DNA of 8,834 nt from Planctomycetota bacterium (GTDB taxonomy: Bacteria > Planctomycetota > UBA8742 > SKZP01 > JAIOTL01). A program made the translations under genes and the position numbers. Positions 1 to 6,138 of this stretch are shown one piece after another. The stretch is taken from NCBI GenBank assembly GCA_021106775.1, contig JAIOTL010000075.1, positions 1-8,834 of the forward strand, written 5' to 3'. The notes below the pieces were generated by a model. It was not told where the DNA came from, searched no databases, and worked only from the letters and a program-made list of their open reading frames with translations. Numbering within the stretch: position 1 is the stretch's first letter; each line of letters begins with the position of its first letter.

Positions 1-3
1 CAT

Positions 4-31
4 TGTCATTCCTGCGAAAGCAGGAATCCAG
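4..31. repeat. 28-base palindromic interspersed repeat, copy 1
   Basis: The core at 8-27 reads ATTCCTGCGAAAGCAGGAAT, two perfect 8-base arms around a GAAA tetraloop. It is flanked by TGTC on the left and CCAG on the right. An identical 28-base copy lies at 1882-1909. The layout matches the general ATTCC-N-GGAAT pattern of dRS3-like repeats, known in Neisseria and seen in similar form in many environmental genomes. It is non-coding and lies upstream of nothing on this side; its role is unknown. Confidence 0.9.
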
Positions 32-36
32 AATCT

Positions 37-74
37 TGTCATTGCGAGGGAATGAAATGACCGAAGCAATGACA
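37..74. repeat. Inverted repeat, 9-base arms (second interspersed repeat type)
   Basis: TGTCATTGC at 37-45 and GCAATGACA at 66-74 are perfect inverted arms around a 20-base loop. The loop carries GAGGGAATGAAATGACCGAA. The sequence resembles the 'CATTGCGAG...GAAGCAATGA' repeats scattered through many bacterial genomes. It starts only 6 bases after the first hairpin repeat, so the two repeat types are nested side by side. Confidence 0.7.
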
Positions 75-87
75 TCGGAAGTTTTTT

Positions 88-110
88 GTGCTTTTCGTGT
101 ATTTCGTGGT
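88..110. repeat. Short degenerate tandem repeat, 9-base period
   Basis: The units GTGCTTTTC (88-96) and GTGTATTTC (97-105) are followed by GTGGT. The reverse complement has the form CCACGAAATACACGAAAAGC, which resembles a short repeat found in intergenic regions of many metagenome-derived genomes. It has no coding potential and an unknown function. Confidence 0.5.
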
Positions 111-140
111 AAATAATCTTCATTCTTACCGGAATCCGAG

Positions 141-183
141 ATTTGTGGAACAATCTCTGCGAAATCTGGTAATTCTGTGAAAT
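141..183. repeat. Degenerate tandem array, about 9-10-base period
   Basis: Related units of the form ATTTGTGGA, ATCTCTGCGA, AATCTGGTA and ATTCTGTGA follow each other with a short interruption (ACA). The array lies between the third repeat and the end of guaA. It completes a gene-free stretch (1-223) that is almost entirely repeat-derived. The unit boundaries are my reading and are approximate. Confidence 0.35.
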
Positions 184-202
184 ATGCAAAGGATACACAA
201 TT

Positions 203-221
203 TAAAAGTACGTTTACGTAC
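203..221 (-). terminator. Possible weak intrinsic terminator of guaA
   Basis: GTACGTTTACGTAC at 208-221 is an inverted repeat of 6+2+6 bases, 2 bases past the guaA stop codon. In the guaA transcript it reads as a 5-bp stem with a UAAA loop, followed by four U residues (204-207). The stem is short for a strong terminator. A hairpin of the same design follows the 5070-6074 gene. Confidence 0.4.
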
Positions 222-223
222 CC

Positions 224-1819
224 CTATTCGTATTCGATGGTGGCTGGCGGTTTGCTTGAGATGTCGTACACAACACGATTGAAGCCTCGTACTTCGTTAA
301 TAATCCTGCGTGCAATTCGGTCAAGCACCTCGTAAGGCACACGCGCCCAATCCGCCGTCATTGCATCAACGCTCTCGACAATGCGAATTGATGCGATATT
401 TTCGTATGTGCGTTCATCGCCCATGACACCGACGCTTTTTACCGGCAGCAGAACCGCGAACGCTTGCCAGACCTTGCGATAGAGGTTGGCAGCACGAATT
501 TCCTGAAGCACAATCGTATCCGCCTTGCGCAATAGCATGCATTTCTCGTGAGTAACATCGCCAATTATACGCACTGCCAAGCCCGGACCAGGAAAAGGCT
601 GACGCCATACCATTTCTTCAGGTAATCCAAGAGCAGTACCGATAACACGCACTTCATCCTTGAAAAGATGGCGTAAAGGCTCGATAAGTTGAAAATCAAA
701 TTTATCCGGAAGTCCACCAACATTGTGATGCCGTTTTATCGTCGCTGTCGGACCGTTATGAGCAGGCACTGACTCGATTACGTCAGGATAAAGAGTGCCT
801 TGCGCCAAAAACTTCGCATTCTTGATTTTCCGGGCTTCGTCCTCAAAAACGCGGATAAATTCATGCCCGATTATTATTCGTTTCTGCTCAGGGTCAGTTA
901 TACCAGCAAGTTTCGTGAGAAATCTATCACCAGCATTAATGATGTGCAAATCTGTCTTGAAATGATTCCCGAACATTTCCTTTACAACCGCGTTTTCACC
1001 TTCCCGCATCAGCCCGTTGTCAACGTAGATGCACGATACACGGTCTCCCAGTGCACGATACAATAATGCTGAGACAACGCTCGAATCTACTCCCCCAGAC
1101 AGCCCGACAATAACGCGTTCGTCAGCTTTTACGAGTCTTTGCAGCTCGTCAACCGTGGTGTCGATGAACGATGTCATCTGCCAGTCGCCTTTTGCCTTGC
1201 ACACTTTAAACAGAAAATTCCTTAAAAGTTCTCTGCCTTTTATCGTGTGATTGACTTCGGTGTGAAATTGTATGCCATAAAACGGATATTTTTCGTGTTT
1301 TACCGCAGCATATGGACAGGATGGCGTCGATGCGAGATGAATAAACTGTTCACCGGGATTTTCTACTCTGTCACGATGCGACATCCAAACCGTTGTGTTT
1401 TCACCTTTTCTGATAATATCATCGAAAAATTCGTCATTATTTTCAATATGCAGCTCTGTTCGCCCAAATTCACCGCCAGCACCGACGTCGCTTCCTGAAA
1501 TCACATTGCCGCCTAACGCCTGACAACCAAGCTGCATCCCATAACAAATGCCCAGCACCGGAATCCCGAGTGTAAAAATCTCATCAGCCATTTTCGGCGC
1601 ATCTTCTTTGTAAACACTTGCAGGACCACCCGATAGGACAAGACCAAGCGGTAATTTCTGCTTAATTACTTCCACCGTTATCTCGCTGTACGCCATTATC
1701 TCGCAGTAAACATTTTGCTCTCGAATCTTTCGAGCAATTAGCTGCGTGTACTGCGAGCCTAAATCAATCACTAAAACTTTCTGATATGCTGTTATCTGCT
1801 CAGTTTTCGGTAAAACCAT
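224..1819 (-). CDS. guaA: GMP synthase (glutamine-hydrolysing)
   Basis: This enzyme converts XMP, glutamine and ATP to GMP in the cytosol, the last step of guanine nucleotide synthesis. The 531-residue protein is full length for the family. The N-terminal class I glutamine amidotransferase domain (about 14-205) has the catalytic triad: Cys92 in GICYGMQ, and His186 and Glu188 in QFHTEV. The ATP-pyrophosphatase domain starts near residue 220, with its P-loop SGGVDSS at 241-247. The C-terminal dimerisation domain ends in KPPATIEYE, close to the usual family ending. The ATG start at 1819 has a modest purine-rich RBS (GAGAGAGTG, 1824-1832) upstream. Two motif residues are unusual: Arg149 in SHRD, where SHGD is typical, and Thr187 in FHTEV, where FHPEV is typical. 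Both flank the glutaminase site but leave the triad intact. The gene stands alone, with no guaB next to it. Confidence 0.98.
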   Translation of the reverse strand: MVLPKTEQITAYQKVLVIDLGSQYTQLIARKIREQNVYCEIMAYSEITVEVIKQKLPLGLVLSGGPASVYKEDAPKMADEIFTLGIPVLGICYGMQLGCQALGGNVISGSDVGAGGEFGRTELHIENNDEFFDDIIRKGENTTVWMSHRDRVENPGEQFIHLASTPSCPYAAVKHEKYPFYGIQFHTEVNHTIKGRELLRNFLFKVCKAKGDWQMTSFIDTTVDELQRLVKADERVIVGLSGGVDSSVVSALLYRALGDRVSCIYVDNGLMREGENAVVKEMFGNHFKTDLHIINAGDRFLTKLAGITDPEQKRIIIGHEFIRVFEDEARKIKNAKFLAQGTLYPDVIESVPAHNGPTATIKRHHNVGGLPDKFDFQLIEPLRHLFKDEVRVIGTALGLPEEMVWRQPFPGPGLAVRIIGDVTHEKCMLLRKADTIVLQEIRAANLYRKVWQAFAVLLPVKSVGVMGDERTYENIASIRIVESVDAMTADWARVPYEVLDRIARRIINEVRGFNRVVYDISSKPPATIEYE

Positions 1820-1881
1820 AAATCACTCTCTCAAAAGGGCAAGGTTGAAAATATTGTTGTAAAAATATGTGTTGGTTTGTG

Positions 1882-1962
1882 TGTCATTCCTGCGAAAGCA
1901 GGAATCCAGTAACACTGTTTTTCATTGTATTCGCTGGATTCCCAATCAAGTTGAGAATGACA
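1882..1962. repeat. MITE-like inverted element containing repeat copy 2
   Basis: The left arm (1882-1909) is identical to the repeat at 4-31. The right arm (1934-1962) is a diverged inverted copy. The outer ends TGTCATTC and GAATGACA pair perfectly, as do the inner GAATCCAG (1902-1909) and CTGGATTC (1934-1941). Each arm can also fold on itself: the left has the GAAA-loop hairpin, the right has ATTCCCAA/TTGAGAAT with one mismatch. The 24-base centre is AT-rich. The element lies in the divergent gap between guaA and the FtsL-like gene, inside the likely 5' regions of one or both. There is no transposase, so any mobility would be in trans. Confidence 0.7.
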
Positions 1963-2067
1963 AAAACATTATTTCTGTACGACTACCGAAAATATTAGAC
2001 CTTAATTTAAAATTTTCGCAAGGTTGTAAAATTTCTCTCAAAACAGACGATTAAAAAGAAACAACAT

Positions 2068-2073
2068 GAGGGG
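2068..2073 (+). promoter_or_regulatory. Ribosome binding site of the FtsL-like gene
   Basis: GAGGGG lies 3 bases upstream of the ATG at 2077. This strong Shine-Dalgarno match supports both the start codon and the reality of this short gene. I found no convincing sigma-70 promoter in 1963-2067. Confidence 0.8.
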
Positions 2074-2076
2074 AAT

Positions 2077-2346
2077 ATGCGTCCGTTTCAATATTTTATC
2101 GGAATGCTTCTATTTGTAATTATAGCGATTGCTTCTGTTATCAAGCAGGTGCAGGTTTATGAAATTGGATACAAGCAAAGCGAAATTGAACAAGAAATTA
2201 TCGACCATAAAGAAGAAATAAGGATTCTCAAGAAAAAGATTGCAGAGAAAACAAAACTTGAGTATCTGAAGGTGAAGGCGGAGGAATTTGGTTTACAGCT
2301 CATTCCACCTGAGGAAGCCGCTAAAATCGCCAATTCAAACGATTAA
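2077..2346 (+). CDS. FtsL/FtsB(DivIC)-like small membrane coiled-coil protein
   Basis: The 89-residue protein has a short basic N-terminus, one membrane helix (about 7-23) and a charged heptad-rich coiled coil (about 30-62). A conserved-looking tail follows, LEYLKVKAEEFGLQLIPPEE at 61-80. This bitopic plan, with its 'A.e.lGL..iPPE' end, is typical of FtsL and FtsB/DivIC. Those proteins form the FtsQLB divisome subcomplex that controls septal peptidoglycan synthesis. FtsL and FtsB cannot be told apart reliably from sequence this short, so no gene symbol is given. FtsL is usually encoded beside mraW/ftsI in the dcw cluster and FtsB beside eno, but neither neighbourhood is present here. The strong RBS supports the start. 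The TAA stop at 2344-2346 directly touches the stop of the convergent permease gene. It could also be an unrelated single-pass coiled-coil protein. Confidence 0.65.
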   Translation: MRPFQYFIGMLLFVIIAIASVIKQVQVYEIGYKQSEIEQEIIDHKEEIRILKKKIAEKTKLEYLKVKAEEFGLQLIPPEEAAKIANSND

Positions 2347-3696
2347 CTATGGAAAATCGCGGAATGAGAAAAAAATGTAACCGATAAAAACAATACCGAT
2401 TATCCACGCCAGAAAATACGCGAAAACTCCGAAACAACTCATAATTGGTGTATCGTAACCTTCAACAAAATTCCACAAAACATTGAATTTGCTGAAATCT
2501 GGCACAATGTACGTCAATCCCATTAGAATTTTATTAAACCCAAGGTTAAAAAACTCTGTACTAAATTGCGTTGCCCAACTCACATTGTATTCAGTTCCAG
2601 CAACCTTTTTAAGCTCAAAGCTCATCTGCCTTTCAACGAACATGATTGTCTGGGGAATTTTATTAACCGAGTATGCCAGAAACCATATCATAAATCCACC
2701 GATTATTGATGTATAAGGTGAGAAAAAAGCTGAAAGCATAAGCACAAAAACGAGAATAAACAAGACTTTGCTCAGTTCAACTGCGAGGGTTTTTGCAAAA
2801 GAGCTACCAAGCGATGTTTTATCAATTAGAAGCCTGATGCTTTCTGGTGAGAATGCAAGATTATACGGAAATTCGTTAAACTCAAACGAGATTATCGACT
2901 TTCCATCAACAGAAAATATTGAGCTTGGCAGTTTGATTTTGTATTTTGACGGGTCATGAAAACTAATTTTCTTTGTTACTTCCGGGAGCAAGCGTTGAGG
3001 GTGTTTTGCAGTTAAAATCCATTCGCAATCCTGCATTTCGCGATATCTGCGCATACTAATTCCTGTGCTGACATCCAGCGTAACGGTCTCAATAGATTGT
3101 AAATCAACGTTCTCATTGGAAATATTAAACACCGTTTCAACGATATTTTTATGCTGGTCAACAAGATAAATCGCTGGAATTTCCTGTAATCCAGTGAATT
3201 CCTTGCGAAAAGTATCTCCGAAAATATCCATGGTCTGTGGTTTAACAAAAGTTTTTATGCTTGTTAAATCAGCGTCTTCATCGCTTCCGCTAACAGAGAA
3301 AATAATCGCAAAATACCCGCAAATTCCAAGAATTATGAAAACTAAAAGAATCACTACCGAATAACCTGCGCTTTTGCCGATAAAATAGCTGCCGCGCGAA
3401 ATCGGTTTGCTGAAAAGCATCTGAATTCGCTTACTTTCAATCTCGAACGGAATGCTGAATGCCGCTGAAAAAAGTGCGCAAATTATGCTTGTTCCCGAAA
3501 TTATGAGAACAATCCACTGCCGCATCAGTTTTACCTTGTCAACTTCGGAGATTGACTCGACTGTGCTGCTTAAAACTACTGCAATCAAACCGATAATGAA
3601 TATGATAATAAAAATCCGCGACCGCACCGCTTCTTTGAAAGTCAAGCCTGCGAGAGCGTAAATCGGATTGAAGTTTGGCAGATATCTGATGTTCAT
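2347..3696 (-). CDS. ABC-2 type transporter permease with large extracytoplasmic loop
   Basis: The 449-residue polytopic membrane protein has the ABC-2 (NosY-like) permease pattern. The N-terminal 'LAGLTFKEAVRSRIF' (15-29) precedes a first helix at about 28-45. Helices follow at about 61-82 and 110-133, with the cytoplasmic motif 'EIESKRIQMLFSKPISRGSY' (85-104) between them, matching the family's E..s...e.llS.PisR..y signature. A hydrophilic segment of about 165 residues (about 136-300) is followed by a cluster of C-terminal helices (about 305-345 and near the C-terminus). It presumably moves a substrate across, or extracts it from, the inner membrane, using a separate ATPase that is not in this window. 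Only 9 bases separate its ATG from the stop of the upstream lipoprotein gene. Its RBS is weak (a GAG immediately before the ATG), so translational coupling is likely. The substrate cannot be inferred. Confidence 0.85.
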   Translation of the reverse strand: MNIRYLPNFNPIYALAGLTFKEAVRSRIFIIIFIIGLIAVVLSSTVESISEVDKVKLMRQWIVLIISGTSIICALFSAAFSIPFEIESKRIQMLFSKPISRGSYFIGKSAGYSVVILLVFIILGICGYFAIIFSVSGSDEDADLTSIKTFVKPQTMDIFGDTFRKEFTGLQEIPAIYLVDQHKNIVETVFNISNENVDLQSIETVTLDVSTGISMRRYREMQDCEWILTAKHPQRLLPEVTKKISFHDPSKYKIKLPSSIFSVDGKSIISFEFNEFPYNLAFSPESIRLLIDKTSLGSSFAKTLAVELSKVLFILVFVLMLSAFFSPYTSIIGGFMIWFLAYSVNKIPQTIMFVERQMSFELKKVAGTEYNVSWATQFSTEFFNLGFNKILMGLTYIVPDFSKFNVLWNFVEGYDTPIMSCFGVFAYFLAWIIGIVFIGYIFFSFRDFP

Positions 3697-3705
3697 CTCG
3701 CTTTC

Positions 3706-4893
3706 TTACTTGATTTTATCACTTCTACAGGAATTTATAATTTCGTTGAAAATCCTCGAGTATTCGGAGTTCCAACCCTTCGGAGTAGTTGACATCTTGA
3801 ATTTAATCTGCCGGTTCAGCTCCCAAACCGCTGAATCAACAAATACAAAATTCTTCTGAAACCTGCTGTCATAATCCTCGTAAACGACCTTCCAGCCCTT
3901 GAGTACGTTGCCCGAATCGAAAAGTCCACACCCCTTGTCATAAAGTCTGAATGCGTTCGTTTTACCAGATGTATCTGACATTTTCGCTTTCAAAACTTTG
4001 TCAAGATTTTCGTTTATGTTTGATGCTTTGTAAAAATATTCATCACCGTTTTCAGGCTCAACCGTGAGTATTGCAGGCTCTCCGTTTTTCAGCTCACGTG
4101 AAAAAGTATGTTTACCGTTTTCCGAAGCAATCCAAATCCATGTATTCTGCAGGTCAAAATTGAAGCCGTCAACAACTTTGATAACTTCTTTGTTTTCTAT
4201 AAAATTTATAGGTTGAGGTGTGATATTAACATTGTCCTGACCGGTTCTAAGCCTGTGCATTTGGTATTTTGTTGCTCGCAGACTACGGCATGATTGGATG
4301 ATTTCACGGAAATTGTCCGCCCAATATTCACCCCAGCCTTTGGGTGTCGTAACAAGCTTGAAAATTATCTGACGCTTCATCTCCCATATACCTGCTTGAG
4401 CGTAAACCGCAGTCATTCCCGCAAATGCATCTCGGTCGGCATAATCGTGATGAATAACCATCCAGCCCTTGAGAAGCTTGCCAACTTCGAAGTATCTTTG
4501 ACCACTTTTTTGGAAACGGAACACATTCGTGCCATAGCGCATCGCCCAGTACATGCGGGCTGCAGTTTCGTTTGCAAGTTGCTGTTTTATATCCTGCCAA
4601 TGATAAAAATATCTATCCCCTTCGATAACCTCGACCGTGAGATATGCGTATTGACCGTTAAGAGGACCGTCTTTGAATATCCAGAGTGAGCGGTCGGTGT
4701 TAGGTTCTGCAAGTTTCCATCCGCTTTTCAGCGTAAATTTAAAATCCTCGATTTTGTCCCAGTCCATTATTCTATGCTGTTCCAGCGAGCTGTTCGTAGC
4801 AATATCTTCGTCTTCAATAGTTTCTACACCATTGCCACATGAGACCATCAAAAGCACGAAAATGCTGAGAATTGTAATCGATAAATACCGCAT
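3706..4893 (-). CDS. Two-domain tandem-duplicated lipoprotein of unknown family
   Basis: I do not recognise this family. The start at 4893 is chosen because GGAGGG lies 4 bases upstream. An earlier in-frame ATG at 4926 would run through that RBS and bury the signal peptide. The 395-residue product begins with a lipoprotein signal sequence (hydrophobic 5-17, lipobox VSC with Cys19), then an acidic linker. Two homologous domains follow, about 49-204 and 240-391. Shared blocks in order are LTVE...GD.YFY (85-97, 276-288), TN.FR (122, 312), LKGW.V...DY (141-151, 331-341), WE..RQI.FK..TTPKGW (170-187, 357-374) and F.EII.SCRS (195-204, 382-391). Each repeat keeps one Cys in SCRS, and the second also has Cys322. 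The conserved Trp/Tyr pattern suggests a compact beta-rich domain, but this is inference. It is the first gene of a pair with the ABC-2 permease, so a partner role on the outer face of the membrane is plausible. Confidence 0.9.
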   Translation of the reverse strand: MRYLSITILSIFVLLMVSCGNGVETIEDEDIATNSSLEQHRIMDWDKIEDFKFTLKSGWKLAEPNTDRSLWIFKDGPLNGQYAYLTVEVIEGDRYFYHWQDIKQQLANETAARMYWAMRYGTNVFRFQKSGQRYFEVGKLLKGWMVIHHDYADRDAFAGMTAVYAQAGIWEMKRQIIFKLVTTPKGWGEYWADNFREIIQSCRSLRATKYQMHRLRTGQDNVNITPQPINFIENKEVIKVVDGFNFDLQNTWIWIASENGKHTFSRELKNGEPAILTVEPENGDEYFYKASNINENLDKVLKAKMSDTSGKTNAFRLYDKGCGLFDSGNVLKGWKVVYEDYDSRFQKNFVFVDSAVWELNRQIKFKMSTTPKGWNSEYSRIFNEIINSCRSDKIK

Positions 4894-4897
4894 TTTT

Positions 4898-4903
4898 CCC
4901 TCC
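4898..4903 (-). promoter_or_regulatory. Ribosome binding site that fixes the lipoprotein start
   Basis: In the minus-strand reading GGAGGG is followed by 4 bases and then the ATG at 4893-4891. It decides against the in-frame ATG at 4926, because translation from there would pass through this site. It also leaves the lipoprotein signal peptide at the true N-terminus. Confidence 0.9.
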
Positions 4904-4906
4904 AAA

Positions 4907-4932
4907 CAGTTTAACTGCTCCAGCATTGCTGG
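4907..4932 (-). promoter_or_regulatory. Two short palindromes in the lipoprotein gene's 5' leader
   Basis: CAGTTTAACTG (4907-4917; 5+1+5) and CCAGCATTGCTGG (4920-4932; 5+3+5) lie back to back immediately upstream of the GGAGGG site. They could be protein operators or small leader-RNA hairpins. The second has a GC-rich stem able to form in RNA. The function is unknown. Confidence 0.4.
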
Positions 4933-4945
4933 TTTAAGTTTACAA

Positions 4946-4988
4946 CATTGTCAATAGGTCAAACAACTCTTGAGTCCTATTGTCAATG
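4946..4988. promoter_or_regulatory. Long inverted repeat with two ATTGTCAAT boxes, possible operator
   Basis: CATTGTCAATAGG (4946-4958) and CCTATTGTCAATG (4976-4988) form 13-base arms with a single central mismatch around a 17-base spacer. Each arm contains the near-palindrome ATTGTCAAT (4947-4955, 4979-4987), and the two box centres are 32 bp apart, about three helical turns. On the minus strand each box reads ATTGACAAT and contains a perfect -35 hexamer TTGACA. I see no well-spaced -10 for either. The position 50-100 bases in front of the lipoprotein start suits an operator. No T-run follows, so a terminator is unlikely. Confidence 0.5.
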
Positions 4989-4995
4989 CCGTGAG

Positions 4996-5014
4996 TAAAA
5001 ACAGGTTTACCTGT
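4996..5014 (-). terminator. Possible intrinsic terminator of the membrane-protein gene
   Basis: ACAGGTTTACCTGT (5001-5014) is a 6+2+6 inverted repeat. It lies 55 bases past the stop codon of the 5070-6074 gene. In that transcript it gives a 5-bp ACAGG/CCUGU stem with a UAAA loop, followed by a U run (4997-5000). T/A tracts on the other side (5016-5019) could let it act in both directions. The stem is short, so termination may be partial, and read-through into the lipoprotein-permease pair is possible. Confidence 0.45.
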
Positions 5015-5069
5015 ATTTTAATTCGATTTTTTCTTAAAGGAATACATTTTTGCTGATGCTTGCTTTTGA

Positions 5070-6074
5070 TTAATGTGCCTTTGGTTTCTTTTTCTTCTTT
5101 GTAAATGTGAGAAGCAGATTGATGCAGATGTCGGCGAATCCGCTTGCTAACAAGCCTACCAGAGCAAACAAATACATAAACATCGTGATTGAATCGAACA
5201 ATATTCTGCCTGTGAGACTAGAGAATTTTTTTAGTTCTTGTGGGAAATAGGTGGGTACAATTTTCGTCGATTCATATGTCCAGTATGCGATTAAACCAAC
5301 AATAAACAGGCTTGTAAGCCAAAACAACAGTTTATGGAAAGAACCACGCTTTGAGACAAAAATCCCGTCAAGGAAGTATAAAAACGCGATAAATGCAGGT
5401 ATAATCACGAACAGATTCAACGGGAAATTTCCGATAATCGCTTTGAAGTGAAAGTAAACATTAATGCTGTAAACATTTTTATCGAATAAAGCAATTAAGC
5501 CGACGAAACCCATGAATGTCATTATCGGCAGAAAACTCCAGAATCTCGCACCTTTACGCTCCGGAAAGTACGCCCGAAGCGAATTGTAAACAAAATTTCC
5601 AACAAAAGCAAAAGCAAGTGCAACGTAGAACGGTATGAAATTCTCGCCATGAAGCACATGTAGTGTGTACTTGAAAAACTCATCAAAAGGTGGAAGTCCC
5701 ATGTTTATTGTGTAAATCCAGGGTGCAGCAACTGCGAGAACCAGTAAAATACCCCGCACCGCAACCGCTGAAATTCTTGCAATTAAAAATGCTGCCAGCC
5801 CAACCGCTAAAGGCAGAAAAAGGATGAATAATTCATTAAACTTCGTTGGAAATCCCTCATCATATTGAACTTCATACATCACTTTCGACAAAATCAATAT
5901 TATCGAGTAAATAAAGAGGATTGTTCCCCACATATAACCTTTTTGCTTGCCGTAATCCTTCAGAGTCAGGCTTTTTTTCTTCTTTTTCTTGACTTCCAAG
6001 CTTACCGGCGAAGTTATATCAGCGACCCTTGAGCGCGGGTTATGCTTGTGTTTGTTCGGTTTTTTTGCGTTCAT
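5070..6074 (-). CDS. Polytopic membrane protein of unknown function with lysine-rich ends
   Basis: I do not recognise this family. The 334-residue protein has a strongly basic cytoplasmic N-terminal tail of about 47 residues, including His/Lys/Asn-rich 'NKHKHNPRSR' and a run of six lysines (29-34). About eight membrane helices follow, near 49-66, 82-100, 105-122, 147-165, 179-197, 218-238, 249-267 and 294-312. The protein ends in a second lysine run (326-330). With both basic tails cytoplasmic, an even number of helices fits the positive-inside rule. No catalytic motif, transporter signature or conserved polar residue pattern stands out. The ATG is backed by GAGGAG (6078-6083), 3 bases upstream. 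The gene is divergent from the kinase gene and separated by 176 bases and a possible weak terminator from the lipoprotein gene downstream. Confidence 0.85.
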   Translation of the reverse strand: MNAKKPNKHKHNPRSRVADITSPVSLEVKKKKKKSLTLKDYGKQKGYMWGTILFIYSIILILSKVMYEVQYDEGFPTKFNELFILFLPLAVGLAAFLIARISAVAVRGILLVLAVAAPWIYTINMGLPPFDEFFKYTLHVLHGENFIPFYVALAFAFVGNFVYNSLRAYFPERKGARFWSFLPIMTFMGFVGLIALFDKNVYSINVYFHFKAIIGNFPLNLFVIIPAFIAFLYFLDGIFVSKRGSFHKLLFWLTSLFIVGLIAYWTYESTKIVPTYFPQELKKFSSLTGRILFDSITMFMYLFALVGLLASGFADICINLLLTFTKKKKKPKAH

Positions 6075-6109
6075 ATTCTCCTCAATTCTATTACTTACAA
6101 CGAAAACTT

Positions 6110-6138
6110 ATTATCATTGTTCATAATTGCGTGTTTAA
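6110..6138 (-). promoter_or_regulatory. Candidate promoter of the membrane-protein gene
   Basis: On the minus strand GATAAT (6110-6115; five of six to TATAAT) lies 17 bases from TTAAAC (6133-6138; three of six to TTGACA). It is 36 bases or more upstream of the ATG at 6074. The gap is very AT-rich, so chance matches are easy. Confidence 0.3.

Noticed and set aside
1..223. CRISPR array
   Set aside because: The repeats here are different families without regular spacers, and the 28-base repeat occurs only twice, about 1.9 kb apart.
1869..2054. Small plus-strand reading frame of 61 codons in the guaA/FtsL-like gap
   Set aside because: It runs through the hairpin repeats, and its FLRKQESS and RWIPNQVEND segments are the known artefact of translating such repeats. 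It has no RBS and is covered by the repeat element.
4294..4689. Plus-strand open frame of 131 codons opposite the lipoprotein gene
   Set aside because: It is antisense to the first duplicated domain, which is clearly coding because of its conservation with the second domain.
4894..4926. Upstream in-frame ATG at 4926 as the lipoprotein start
   Set aside because: The added 11 codons would span the GGAGGG RBS and the palindromes and push the signal peptide inward. The start at 4893 has ideal RBS spacing.
4946..4988. Rho-independent terminator
   Set aside because: The stem is AT-rich with a 17-base loop, and no T-run follows it on the minus strand. The nearby 4996-5014 hairpin fits that role better.
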